A stretch of 64,000 nucleotides of DNA from Hanleya hanleyi (GCA_036873755.1 JAVTVY010018703.1:1-64000), one strand, 5' to 3'. Positions 47,601 to 56,500 are shown, counted from the first letter of the stretch. The notes: generated from the letters alone by a model not told the origin. Translations and numbers: made by a program.

Positions 47601-49701
47601 TAAAATAGCTGTTGCCTACTTTCCATCGCGGAAACGCAGAAATTTTGAAGAAAAATGACGAAAACGTCACTTTTCTGGTACCCCATGTGTCCGCCATCTT
47701 GAATTTACCCATGATTCTCTCCTCGAGGGGTTATGCAAGTAGGCTCTAACTGACCCCAATATGATAAACTATAAAGTCACGAAGTGTCGGCTCTCAATTT
47801 TTTGTCGCTCCAGAGATAGCGCAGAAAGTTTGGTGGGGGGCATTTTGCCCACCACCTCTCCCCCCCCCCTCCCCGCGACATTCTTTCCTTTCAGACAGGT
47901 GGGCACAATTAGGATTATGATGTCACGGTCATAGTGTTCCATGCAGTTGCTCTTATACATGTATATATACTGCAGACACCATTTGGGGGAGAATTCCATA
48001 CACGCCGTAACCAACATTACAGCTGATTTAACAGCTTGTAATTATTCAGATCAAAAATGCTAGAATTGTTCGTCTATAATTGTAGGTGCATATCCAGGAG
48101 TTAAATGATTCTCGTCAAATAGGGATGTGTATCTATAACACAGTGATCCTGAGCGGAGTGGCGGTAACAGTCTCCGAGGCTATCGAACTCCAGCAGGATC
48201 TCCTCTATGGTCTCACTTCCGCTTTCCTACTGGCAGGAACATTGCTCACACAGATCATCATATTTCTCCCGAAGGTGGTATAAAAAGTGTTTTGCATTGA
48301 ACAAGGTCCTTTCACTTTACATAGTGGCTCAGTAGATGAACAGAACTTCCAAAAATGTACCCGTGCAGTATCTATAGCTGTAGTATAGAATGACCATCTT
48401 TATGGCTAATATCGGAATACTGCTCAATTACCGCTCAACAGACGTACTTTTTCCGCTCTGAATGGTTCTTCTTAAAACTGGTCTATTATTTTCTTTTCCC
48501 GCCAATTCTGCGCGTTCCACTTCTTCCATAACTCGGGGCCGATGAAATTGAAACTCCATATTGTAGTTAGGAACGAACGGATCTACCGCTCCGGAATGCA
48601 CATTGGTCCGCAGCCCTGGTGGCTATCTTGGATTTATGGCGCTTGTTTTGAATCTTGAAAACTTTTGATCTGATCAATACGAAACCTAACACACATAAGT
48701 TACTGGGTCGGACCATCCAGGTTGTCCGTGGACATTTTCTCCATAAAACAATATGGCCACCATCGTTTTTTACTTTTGAGAATGTGGCTGCCTCCCAGCA
48801 ACTGAGATGGTGTCCGTACTATCAATTGCATGGAACCCAATCTTGTCGCTTGAAGCTATATTTTCGTGTTATTCTGGATTTTTGTGCAAATAGTGTCGTG
48901 TGAATAAGATCGTTGTAGGCGAGGACTGACTACTGGTCTCGGAACTGACGCTTCTATTACTACTATTTAGACTCATAGGTAGTTCACTTTAGTAGTAGGA
49001 AATGACAGTTGCCACGCCTGTCGCCATATATTACCCATGACGGGGAGATGGCTTTGGAGTTTTAAATAGGATCGCATACCCCAGCATAAACAGAATGGTC
49101 CATTTTGGAGGTACTGAGATTCATGAGAAATAATGTTCTAGGTTTCATTTCACGGACTTCGAAGCAGTTTATATGTGACTGGGATAGCATCGCATGAATG
49201 TACATGAGAAAATAGGTACATCGTGATGTGACCCCACCCCCTACCCCCTCCTTTACGCAGAGACGGGGTTAGTAACAAATCCATATACTGTTCAGTGTAT
49301 AATGACCCTTCACAGAAACTCTGTGATTGGCGGGATTTTCATAAACCAATGAATATGTCGGATTTCCATTTGAAAATTTGAATTGACCAATCACATGTTT
49401 TAAACCTGGGTGCTATATCGTAATACAGCACTGTTATTTCTTTAGCCCTCCACTGTCAGCATAAGGGAGTACTGTTCTGTGGACAGGTCTTATATGACTT
49501 ACTATCTATAGTCGTTAATTAACATGTATTGCAATGAATTTGTAACAAATATTCTAATTGTAGATATTGTCTATCCGAGACGATCGACGTAGAATCAACT
49601 CTGCAATGAACTCTGTTGACCGTGTGCAGCAGCTCCGAGCGACGGAATTAACTAACGGAGGCAATTCCACCAATGGTAGTTCCATACATACTGCGGCATA
49701 A
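23519..49701 (+). CDS. GABA-B-like receptor gene, 3' fourteen exons
   Basis: Fourteen exons with canonical GT/AG borders join in one frame to 2034 bp (677 residues and a stop). The product is a class C G-protein-coupled receptor of the GABA-B family. It comprises the later part of lobe 1 and all of lobe 2 of the Venus-flytrap domain (about 1-360), seven transmembrane helices (about 372-630) and a short cytoplasmic tail (633-677). The domain has GB1-like motifs (CSSVS, FGSSAPALS, GWYSDNWW, MAVEGH), while the membrane part has GB2-like ones (KMSSP.LNN, KTYRVYKIF). There is no cysteine-rich domain, as expected for GABA-B. About the first hundred residues, including the signal peptide, are missing: they lie upstream of the window or in short exons I could not find. 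Introns are phase 0 except E|F, F|G, G|H (phase 1) and H|I (phase 2). Family placement is firm; the ligand is inferred. Confidence 0.93.
23657..24986 (+). other. Receptor intron A-B
   Basis: It contains the MITE at 24566-24792. Nothing else is recognised. Confidence 0.6.
24566..24792. mobile_element. MITE with TACACT ends
   Basis: Terminal inverted repeats TACACTGCGAAAAAAATTGT and the complement of ACAAGTTTTTTCAAAGTGTA, about 227 bp. The interior repeats 'attttagcac' and 'tgtgttga' in both orientations. It is non-coding. Confidence 0.75.
24987..25157 (+). CDS. Receptor exon B (47-103)
   Basis: Acceptor ccgatag, donor gtgagt, 57 codons. It carries FGSSAPALSDRKRYPRFFR and WKKIATI, both close to GB1-type sequence. 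Confidence 0.92.
25158..27167 (+). other. Receptor intron B-C
   Basis: No gene seen. A fragment of repeat R may lie near 26630-26690 ('ggatggacgacggctcaata'). Confidence 0.5.
27168..27269 (+). CDS. Receptor exon C (104-137)
   Basis: Acceptor ttttgtag, donor gtatga, 34 codons. This is the lobe crossover region, ending VENLK. Confidence 0.9.
27480..28710. repeat. Dispersed direct repeats
   Basis: Segments 27480-27770 and 28445-28710 are diverged direct copies (shared 'tcgtaacttct', 'ttaattccgc', 'aaagcgtgac'). A third fragment is near 18840-18925. Confidence 0.65.
27795..28029. mobile_element. MITE with TACTC ends
   Basis: Ends TACTCTCTAAAGAATTCAC and ...TTTGAGCGAGTA. The interior is built of alternating 'cttgagtgaaattcactcaa' palindromic units. 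It splits a copy of repeat R: 'atcatgatgtcc...gaccgctta' lies left of it and 'gaatttggtgctaatattgt' right of it. Confidence 0.7.
30400..30650 (+). repeat. Repeat R, plus-strand copy
   Basis: Inverted relative to 30800-31090, with a ~150 bp loop. It shares 'tacggatttgatatttttg', 'gaatttggtgctaat' and 'tttggattatggacgcg'. The reading frame is broken. Confidence 0.7.
30800..31198 (-). other. Small ORF in repeat R
   Basis: The longest open copy of repeat R, 132 codons on the minus strand. It includes a hydrophobic segment (FMYIMIVFLNLVLILLYGIW) that could span a membrane, after EHHDVLPASLKTVDRF, and ends YMAGDAF. A diverged copy at 40325-40564 keeps EHYNVLLPSF..FNRF and a hydrophobic segment in the same order. 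I do not recognise the protein. It may be a decayed exon of a mobile element or of a small gene family. Confidence 0.4.
31795..31860 (+). CDS. Receptor exon D (138-159)
   Basis: Acceptor tgttttag, donor gtaggt, 22 codons. It encodes RHDARIIIGGFYEDKARQVV. The FYE tyrosine matches a ligand-pocket position of GB1. Confidence 0.92.
32107..32443 (+). CDS. Receptor exon E (160-272)
   Basis: Acceptor tattcag, donor gtgagt, ends in phase 1. Lobe 2 with GWYSDNWW, the AVEGH strand and SCYDAVWAGALALN. The position where GB1 carries its amine-binding glutamate, before YDA, appears to be occupied by a non-acidic segment (PRSS). Confidence 0.93.
33205..33545 (+). pseudogene. LINE RNase H relic
   Basis: The plus strand reads LTDGFADGDKITHATIF, then PDTGSIFTAAAEALLTVLD, and in another frame WWLSSQVGITGNK followed by stops and AKAKAAL. 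These match the order TDGS...SIFTAE...W.PSHVGI.GNE.AD..AK of RNase H domains at the end of non-LTR retrotransposon ORF2. Stops and frame changes show it is dead. Confidence 0.72.
34058..34854. mobile_element. Foldback element of GGTAACTGATTGG units
   Basis: About 800 bp, ending in TACACAGGCAAAC and the complement of GTTTGTCTGTGTA. Almost the whole interior is short degenerate units such as 'cagttaccaatcag', 'ggtactggtagg' and 'ctgaacggtac' in both orientations. ORFs inside are meaningless. A target duplication is not clear. Confidence 0.7.
35737..35898 (+). CDS. Receptor exon F (272-326)
   Basis: Acceptor tttttccag, donor gtttga. It encodes the end of lobe 2 with GIQGHVKIG, matching the G-x-x-G-x-V motif of the family. 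Confidence 0.9.
35899..36878 (+). other. Receptor intron F-G
   Basis: It contains an (ATA)n microsatellite at 36190-36218. Nothing else is recognised. Confidence 0.6.
36879..36962 (+). CDS. Receptor exon G (326-354)
   Basis: Acceptor cgacag within a G-run, donor gtaagt. Only this acceptor keeps the frame open on both sides. It encodes the last strands of the domain (TAGVYIPDAMDQFEWYGDG). Confidence 0.85.
37649..37892. mobile_element. MITE of ATTAGATTGAA units
   Basis: Terminal inverted repeats TACTCTCTAAAATAA and TTATTTTAGAGAGTA. The interior is repeated 'caatctattagattga' palindromes. The ends resemble those of the element at 27795-28029, so both are probably one superfamily with different interiors. 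Confidence 0.8.
38851..39070 (+). mobile_element. tRNA-derived SINE
   Basis: The head (38851-38935) resembles a Leu/Ser-type tRNA, with an A box (TGGCCGAGTGGTCTAAGG) and a B box (GGGTTCGAGTCC). The body carries 'gggtactccggcttcctcc', a conserved SINE central motif seen in several invertebrate SINE families as I recall. It is not a functional tRNA gene because it continues into the SINE body and its anticodon arm is poor. Confidence 0.75.
39963..40113 (+). CDS. Receptor exon H (354-404, TM1)
   Basis: Acceptor attatag, donor gtaagt, ends in phase 2. It has the linker to the membrane and TM1 (IYLLVCGIAGFGVLLAIVLF). Confidence 0.9.
40114..40937 (+). other. Receptor intron H-I
   Basis: It includes the diverged repeat R copy at 40325-40564 on the minus strand (79 open codons with a hydrophobic segment). 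Confidence 0.5.
40938..41055 (+). CDS. Receptor exon I (404-443, TM2)
   Basis: Acceptor tctctcag, donor gtgagt. It begins with intracellular loop 1, KMSSPALNN, a GB2-like sequence, followed by TM2 and extracellular loop 1. Confidence 0.92.
41056..41683 (+). other. Receptor intron I-J
   Basis: No feature recognised. Confidence 0.6.
41684..41791 (+). CDS. Receptor exon J (444-479, TM3)
   Basis: Acceptor attacag, donor gtatgt, 36 codons. TM3 and the KTYRVYKIF start of intracellular loop 2, the loop that contacts G protein in GB2. Confidence 0.92.
41792..46017 (+). other. Receptor intron J-K
   Basis: The segment 45530-45680 shares 'gaacgcgtctccggc' and 'ggaccctcgcct' with 30790-31150, so it holds another part of repeat R. 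A 130-codon ORF at 42560-42952 has no recognised domain and is probably chance. Confidence 0.5.
46018..46140 (+). CDS. Receptor exon K (480-520, TM4)
   Basis: Acceptor gtttcag, donor gtagga, 41 codons. Rest of loop 2 and TM4, ending in the WDITDRKY start of extracellular loop 2. Confidence 0.92.
46141..46741 (+). other. Receptor intron K-L
   Basis: Holds the near-perfect palindrome at 46403-46499. Nothing else is recognised. Confidence 0.6.
46403..46499. repeat. 97 bp near-perfect palindrome
   Basis: 38 bp arms (46403-46440 and 46462-46499) are exact inverse complements ending in TAGTGATGTCAGG. A 21 bp centre is itself partly paired. It is probably a short MITE or a very young foldback. Confidence 0.85.
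46742..46888 (+). CDS. Receptor exon L (521-569, TM5)
   Basis: Acceptor attgaag (weak pyrimidine tract), donor gtagga, 49 codons. Extracellular loop 2 with the conserved cysteine (VDVCIS) and TM5 ending FLAWQTRK. Confidence 0.9.
46889..48085 (+). other. Receptor intron L-M
   Basis: It contains C- and G-rich homopolymer runs (about 47333, 47865) and two TGACGTCA-like sites near 47463 and 47474. No gene seen. Confidence 0.5.
48086..48274 (+). CDS. Receptor exon M (570-632, TM6-TM7)
   Basis: Acceptor attgtag, donor gtggta, 63 codons. Intracellular loop 3 with ELNDSRQIGM, which is strongly conserved in the family, then TM6 and TM7 ending FLPK. Confidence 0.92.
48275..49563 (+). other. Receptor intron M-N
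   Basis: No feature recognised. Confidence 0.6.
49564..49701 (+). CDS. Receptor exon N (633-677, tail)
   Basis: Acceptor attgtag; stop TAA at 49699-49701. The tail is only 45 residues, starts ILSIRDDRRRINS and ends SSIHTAA. It is far shorter than the tails of vertebrate GABA-B subunits and shows no long heptad repeat. Confidence 0.88.
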   Translation: MLSIRDDRRRINSAMNSVDRVQQLRATELTNGGNSTNGSSIHTAA

Positions 49702-50812
49702 AGCCACAAAGCGGTACCACGATAGGTAATGGATCTCCCAAAAGGAAACCCAGCTGTATCACTATTAGGAGTTCCGAATCACATTCGTGGCCTAATGGCC
49801 ACTCTGAATATGTTCATATTTGGGCGATTTAAAAGCCAGGCAATATGTTGTATACTTCATCCCATCTGGTTGCTTTAAAATCAGATGCATCCGTGTTTGT
49901 TTTGACATAAGAGACACCCTCGTGTCATTTTCGTCCTGACATCAAACGGATTGTCCTCGAGTTTTTTCTCGTCATTCGTTGGGATATATCGAGACTTTAC
50001 GAAGACGACGAACCACTCTCCCTCCTCATTCCTTCATTGGCTGTTATTACTAACAGGCCGAAAACTTTTCGTACCAGAAAATACCATCAGTTCGACAATG
50101 ATATTCGGATCGACATCGAAGTTCAAGAAGTTGTTATTCGTAAGAGATGGTGAAAAGGAAACATTTGCCAACTTGTAAATGACAGTGAATTAAGGAACTA
50201 TTTATTTTACTACAAAAGTTATATAATGTATCTATTTGTCCTCCATTGTTCTTGGTTTACTTTTCAGTGGTATTCATGTTTTATGCTCATTTTATCGGTG
50301 TGATTCTCCGGTATTGATAATACGTTCATAAAGTTAGTCCGCGGTTCGTAGTTCGTTATTCGAAGAGAGCACCAATTATTTCTTCCGAGATGTACAAAAA
50401 AAAAACATGTGAACGGCGATTTATAGCAGCGCCCCTAGCAGTGCCCCCTGTCGCCGGCAAACATATAGAGCATTACATTCTCTCCCGCTTTTCAGAGTTT
50501 AGATTTCAAAGCACTCATAATCAGAGATTTAAAGATGTTTTCCTCAATATCTAAAAATATAATTGCTGCTACCTTCTGCGAACAGCGGTCTAACTTTATG
50601 AACGTCTTTAACGTTTATGGGTAAGTGGTTGATTTCTGGCCGCCCGGGGGTCATCATGATATCAAGCTTGTTTTTATCAGGCAATGGTACGATGACGGAT
50701 TGTACTATTGTATTAGTGTATGATGATGATGCTACGATGGAAAGATGGTACGATAGATTATGAGGAACCATCGCACCGTTGTGCCATCAATTGGTGTGAT
50801 GGTATACGACGG
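49702..50812. other. Receptor 3' flank
   Basis: Probable 3' UTR then intergenic sequence. I did not spot a clear AATAAA close to the stop. No other gene seen. Confidence 0.4.
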
Positions 50813-51090
50813 TCACCATAGTTGCTACTGTATGGGCCTATCGTGATGGTTAATGAGGCGGTTTGGTAGAAATCAGCCACCATAGTTGCTAGTGTATGGG
50901 CCTATCGTGATGGTTAATGAGGCGGTTTGGTAGAAATCAGCCACCATAGTTGCTACTGTATGGGCATATCGTGATGGTTAATGAGGCGGTTTGGTAGAAA
51001 TCAGCCACCATGGTTGCTACTGTATGGGCATATCGTGATGGTTAATGAGGCGGTTTGGTAGAAATCAACCACCATGGTTGCTACTGTAAC
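50813..51090. repeat. 64 bp minisatellite
   Basis: Five copies with a 64 bp period (anchor 'gttgct' at 50821, 50885, 50949, 51013, 51077), sharing 'tcgtgatggttaatgaggcg'. They are nearly identical. Confidence 0.92.
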
Positions 51091-51312
51091 GTGTACGAGC
51101 AGGACCAGTCGTGATGTTTACGAGAAAACGAATCAATAACCGGGATTGCCCACTGCCATTCTGGCCGTCACCGTAGTTAGCCCCTTCACTAGTACAGATC
51201 CGGGGATCGAAGAGATGATCACAACCCTACAAGGATGACTGACGCTGCTGTAAAGGTCTATTATGGTATATTCTGCACAAATAGTATACGCGATTACAGA
51301 TAATAGCGTAGA

Positions 51313-51398
51313 ACCGCGTGGCTTAGACAGAATGTCTAAGGAGATGTAACGTTATACCGCGTGGCTTAGACAGAATGTCTAAGGAGATGTAACGTTAT
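51313..51398. repeat. 44 bp direct duplication
   Basis: Two almost identical units beginning CCGCGTGGCTTAGACAG at 51313 and 51357. Confidence 0.9.
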
Positions 51399-51434
51399 GC
51401 AGTGGAATGATATTTACATATATGTACAGACACT

Positions 51435-51600
51435 AGGAGAGTGTATGCAAATAAACTTGATGTTATATGCACCTCATATAAGGAAGCGTGTGCATATAAG
51501 CTTGATGTTATATACCAATAAGAGGGTGTGCATATAAGCTTAATATTATATATAAATAATATCAGAGTGTATGCATATAATTTTACAGTTATATGTAGTG
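51435..51600. repeat. ~50 bp A/T-rich minisatellite
   Basis: Three to four imperfect copies containing 'gcatataagcttgatgttat'. Confidence 0.7.
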
Positions 51601-51624
51601 CTTTAAATTGGCATGGGCACGCGA

Positions 51625-51960
51625 TAAGGGCGGCCTGGTTGCTGGCCCTTCTCTTCTGGGTATAAGGGCGGCCTGGCTGCTGGTCCTTCTCTTCCGTCGT
51701 TGGAACGTTATGGATGTAACGCTCTCTCAATATATGGCGCCCAGTCGTTGGAGCCTCCCCACGGATGTGGCAGCCCGTCGTCTTCTTCACCCCAAGTCGT
51801 AGGAACGTTACGCCTGTAACGCTCTCTCAAGAGATGGCACCCAGTCGTTGGAACGTCACGGCTGTAACGCTCTCTCAATATATACCCCCAGTCGTTGGAG
51901 CCTCTCCACGGATGTGGCAGCCCGTCGTCTTCTTCACTCCCAAGTCGTCGGAGCCTGACC
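51625..51960. repeat. Compound minisatellite
   Basis: Interleaved repeats of 'gggcggcctggctgctgg', 'cccagtcgttgg' and 'gtaacgctctctcaa', including a larger duplication ('cacggatgtggcagcccgtc' at about 51760 and 51908). Confidence 0.8.
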
Positions 51961-52199
51961 CTATCTTGTCAGCTCACCAGTCTGCTTCCCGCACAGGTAA
52001 GTATAACACGGCGTCTCAACCCTCCCGGCTGCTGCGACCCGTCTATAGGCACGGCCTGTGACTGCACAACCTCACGACGACCCCTTAGGTAAGAACCACG
52101 TACAGCTCACCATCCGTGGCAGTCAGGACAACTACTTGGGTATATAGTGTGCTATTATTTCATCTGGTACCGTTATAGCACCATTTCTGTATGTAAACT

Positions 52200-52640
52200 G
52201 TCGATGGCGACCCTCTGCGACCCTCTGCGACCCGGTCGCAAGCCTCTGCGACCTTTTGCGACCCGGTCGCAGGTCTGTAGATTTCACGGTTTATCGACGT
52301 TTCTCGGGAGAAGAAGTCTGTCTGTGCTGTGCCTTGTCTTTTCTGTACTGTCTGTAACCTGTATCTTGTCTTTCCTTTACTGTCCGTAACTTGTATCTTG
52401 TCTTTGGCCTTGTCTGTTCTTTACTGTCTGTAACCTGTGTCTTGGCTTGACTGTGCAGTCTGTAATCTTTGTGATCTCTTTTACACCGGTAAAACGAAGC
52501 CCGCCTGTACCGTATCTTGTCTTTGCTCTACTGGCTGTAATATCTGTGCTCTCTTTTACACCGGTAAAACGAAGCCCGCCTGTACTGTATCTTGCCCTTG
52601 CTGTACTGGCCGTAATATCTGTGGTCTTTTCCGCCCACGT
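52200..52640. repeat. Short tandem repeats
   Basis: Contains the palindrome GCGACCCGGTCGC twice (about 52228, 52260), then 'tgtctgtaacctgt' units, then two ~73 bp copies around 'ttttacaccggtaaaacgaa' (52483, 52556). Confidence 0.8.
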
Positions 52641-52718
52641 ACAGCGTCTATACGACCGTCTGCGGGTTGCACGATACACCGTCGAATAACGGTAGGAGGG
52701 TTTGGCTTAGCCCCAGCA

Positions 52719-52751
52719 GGGACCTAATGATACTGTCATTCATTAGGTCCC
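52719..52751. repeat. Terminal hairpin, left
   Basis: GGGACCTAATGA and TCATTAGGTCCC pair around a 9 bp loop, 11 bp from the element end. The same hairpin is at the right end (63120-63152). Confidence 0.9.
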
Positions 52752-53003
52752 ACGTACATGTTAGCCACTATCGTTGTGTAGAAGCCCGAATCGTATATAC
52801 AATGATTTAGTTGCTCCTTACCATGCATTTTCCGATAAAACATATCATGAACTAGTCCGAATCGTCCGAACGGCCAACATCTGTTGTCTTTTGGAGTGGG
52901 TTCGCCGCCTTTTGTACCAGTCACCGCTGAAAATTTTAAACAGCTCCGCCATGTTTGTTTTCACGCTGGTCTGCGACTGCGCAAACGGTAGCCTCAGCAA
53001 AAG

Positions 53004-53015
53004 CCGGAAGTGCGC
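53004..53015 (+). promoter_or_regulatory. ETS-type promoter motif
   Basis: CCGGAAGTGCGC lies about 70 bp upstream of the transposase ATG and again in the right repeat facing the helicase. No TATA box is seen. This composition is typical of housekeeping promoters; promoter function is inferred. Confidence 0.45.
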
Positions 53016-53081
53016 GCGCCAACACCACACACACGTGTGTGAAGCAGACGAATTTTTACTGTCAAAAGCAATAATCGAACC

Positions 53082-53540
53082 ATGGAGACTGGATGCATAA
53101 ATTGTAAACAGGGCTTCGTAAAGGGTCCCAAAGGTTACAATAGGACATCACTTTCCTCACTGACGAGCCCCAAAACTGTTAGAAGATTATTTCCACAAAG
53201 CGCGGTGGATCTTACTGATCTGTTTCTGTGCAGTGAATGTGTCAAGCTGTTCAAGAAAAAAACGATCATCAAACGCACTGGCCAAAGAAAGAGGACATGG
53301 AATCAGCGTGCAACACCAATGAGGCGTACAGCAACACCTGTGAAGAGGAAAACACCCATGAAGTGGTCTCCCTTGAAGAAGAAACGTCGAACGTCCATGT
53401 TTGGAGATATGATCTCAAAGGCCATCATGTACTTGGAAAGGAGAGATTACTTACATGCCTTCAGATGGCTAGCTCACCATGGAACCCAGAGTTCAAAGAG
53501 TGCCTTCATCAAAGTGTTTTGTGAAGTAATCAAGAAAGAA
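53082..53540 (+). CDS. Transposase exon 1 (1-153)
   Basis: Start to donor gtatgt, phase 0. It holds CINC...CSEC and a lysine/arginine-rich stretch likely to serve DNA binding or nuclear import. Confidence 0.9.
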
Positions 53541-56500
53541 GTATGTACATACTGTAACAGTCAACTATGAAATATTTTTTTAGAGAGAAACACATACATT
53601 GTAATAAGCCATTAGTGAGATTTGAACCCACGACATCACCTCAGTGCGAAGCTCCTTTACCGATTGAGCTACGACGGCTCAGCCGATATGATTCTCATGA
53701 AAATCTCACCCTCTCGTGTGTTATGCATAATAATCGGTGTGACTGGCATATAGATTAATAACATAAAAACACTCAGAGGTTCGGTAGCAGAGAACTTTGT
53801 TTCCTACATTTCGAATGATGTCCAAAGTCACAATCGGTTGAAACCCCCTTGAACTTGATTCATTATATCAGTATATTTAACCTCATATGAATATCATATC
53901 AATATTTCAGAGAGTGACCTTGACCTCTACAACCGTATTGTCAGAGCCTGTTTCTGAAGAGAGCATTTCTGCCTTCACATGGACACAGCTTGTGGAAGAG
54001 ACTGAAGAGACGTGTCCAGCCATTAGTTCAACCTTACAGAGTTTTCTCCCAGATGCGCGACATCTTCCATCAAAGTGGTATGGACCCAAGAAGAACAAAC
54101 AGTAAGTGTCCAATGTGATCATGTTATATCATATAACAACAATGTGCTTAAACAACTTCATTTCCAGCTCTTATGAAGGTTTCCATATAAGCTTACATAC
54201 CGAGTGCTAACATTATATGCATATCGGCTGATTCACTTATCTGCCTACACTTCAAACTGAATAATTTGGACATTTGGAAGGTCTTAGGTTCAGGAAAATG
54301 ACTGAAAAAGTTAAACTGAGATTATTCATTAATTTATGTTCAAGGAAAATGACAGTCGAAGAAGCACAAGCTCTTCTACACCAGCGAGTGGGACTAATGC
54401 TGAGCATTGCATTATTCAGCGTCAAGCCGAAGAAGCACAAATTTTTCCAGTCTTGTTTGGGAATTCAGCTTTGGAGAGAGGGCTGTCCCCATAAAATATT
54501 CCAAACACTTAATGACTTGGGACTTTCTCAAAATGCCGATGCCGCAAGGGGACACATTGACAGAGATATAAAACAATGGAAAAAAAACATTGAGGTACAT
54601 GTATCTATGTATAGCATGATATTTTTTAGTTTTACTGACATACCCAATATCAGGTTTTAGAAGATCTCTTTTGGGTTACCATAATAGTTTGCATCCATAA
54701 TTGTTTGCGTTAACATGTATTTAACCATTGTTGTCCATTGTGTGATTATGGTAACCCCCAACAGGTTTTCTGAGAAACTATTAGAGCACAGGCCTGAATT
54801 ATTTACATGTATATCATTGTTTGTATCAAGTAATGTTCAGGTTATATAAGTCTGTTTGAACAATTTTGATTCTTTGAATGTGAATGCAATATGCTAATGA
54901 ATGTATAAATTTTCATATACCGGTACTCTATTATTCAGACATGTCAGAATCCCAAATCAGCAGTGACACCAGAGCAAACGTGCAGAAAAAAACTGTTCAA
55001 GAGCTCGTCAGCTGGCAGTTATGGGGTTTGCTGGGACAACGTTCAGATTCAAACTCACACCAAACACCAAGGGTCCTCAACTGACAACAAGTTCTTGCTG
55101 TGGGGAATGTGCCTTGGGGTAAAAAACAGAGTCAACTTCCAGCACCTGCTGCCCCACACAGATGTCATACCAGCCAAGGAGTTATCTCCCTACTCATTCC
55201 TGCCTACAGCAGATGATTACCGAAATCTCAAAGATCACATGGTAGTCATTGTGGAGAGGATATTGGTTGAGTATGTACCTGCACTAGCTGGCATCAAACA
55301 GGCTGTGGAATGGCACATCCCCCACAAATACTCACAGGAGATGACAGAACAAAGCCATGTGGTAAATAGTTAGTTAAGTTAAGCTCATGTTTCATTTAAT
55401 TTCTTTTCTCTCCAAGAGGTATGTAAATTCTAAGCTTAAAATATATGCCCTTATAGTCATTGCTTAATGCAGTCATGGATAGACCTATTTCAAATGACTG
55501 TTTGTTATGTTTACTTGTCAGGTTAACCTTGGTGTTGTCCAGGCAGACCCAGCCTCAACAAGTGGCTGCATCGACATAATGACCCACCTACATCAGTATG
55601 TCCCAATTATTGATGACAAAGTTGTCAGTATACTTTGCAGTGGTGATGGGCTTAGTGTCGAACGTATGGTTGGGGCTCATCAGTCTCGAAAAACTGGGGC
55701 AACAGAAGCTCTACGACTTGATGGACTTGTGGAAAGTCCCCAAGAATTCCACAAAGAAATACTTCTGATGCAGGTACATGTAATAATAGGTTCAACAATA
55801 ATGTATGTGCTCAGCAGAGGGAAGACTGTACAACATGTACAATTGGATTGAACACTGTTGTTGATTTGTATAAATTCTTATCTCTTTTTCGACTACTCAT
55901 AGTGTGGATGAGCTTACTCATCCAAGTGAAATTCGAATACTAACCTTTATTGTATTGGTCCTTGACTCAATGTTTGTCTTCGGCTATATATATTTCAGGA
56001 TACTATGAACATATTTTTCAAGTCCGAAAGTGAGGCTGCAAGAGGAACATTGTTCCAAATGAAGAATTTCTTCAAACACAAGTCCGTGAAGAAGGTTGTC
56101 AAGGCAAATGTCCAGCATGTTTGGGATCTTCTTCTTGTGAGTTATTTTACTGCGATGGTTGCTACTGTAATTTTTTTCTCTCGAAAAACAAACAGTTTTG
56201 TACGATCTTTTGAATCCTAGAATTTGACAATCTGAATCAATAATGTACCTGATAATTTTCTTACATGGTGGTCATTAGCTTGTCATTTCTCTATTTTTTC
56301 ACATTTGAAACAATGAAAAATTGTGATTGTTTGCATTCCTCTCAAATTAGTGATCCACTGTGAAACTGAATGCTATATAAACTTCTTTAATCTCATAATA
56401 CATTGTAGTTTGCCACAAGCTCCTATGTAGTTTTGTGTGCTATGACAGTGTTGGAGATGGCCAACTTGAAAGATGTGCCAAGTTCCTACCCAGTACAAGG

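Larger units (their letters stand above)
52708..53063 (+). repeat. Left terminal inverted repeat
   Basis: 356 bp, matching 62809-63163 in inverse orientation with only a few differences (one indel in the GGGTT(T)CGCC region, one T/C change, and a small length change in the CA-rich stretch). It contains a terminal hairpin (52719-52751) and CCGGAAGTGCGC at 53004-53015. Confidence 0.95.

Noticed and set aside
23519..49701. Calling the receptor a GABBR1 or GABBR2 orthologue
   Set aside because: Its motifs are mixed between the two subunits, so only the family is claimed.
51395..51802. ORFs over the minisatellites
   Set aside because: They are repeat-derived and lie in overlapping frames on both strands.
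52774..53100. 108-codon plus-strand ORF in the left terminal repeat as the transposase start
   Set aside because: Its frame does not continue into the transposase. The ATG at 53082 opens the frame with CINC and CSEC.
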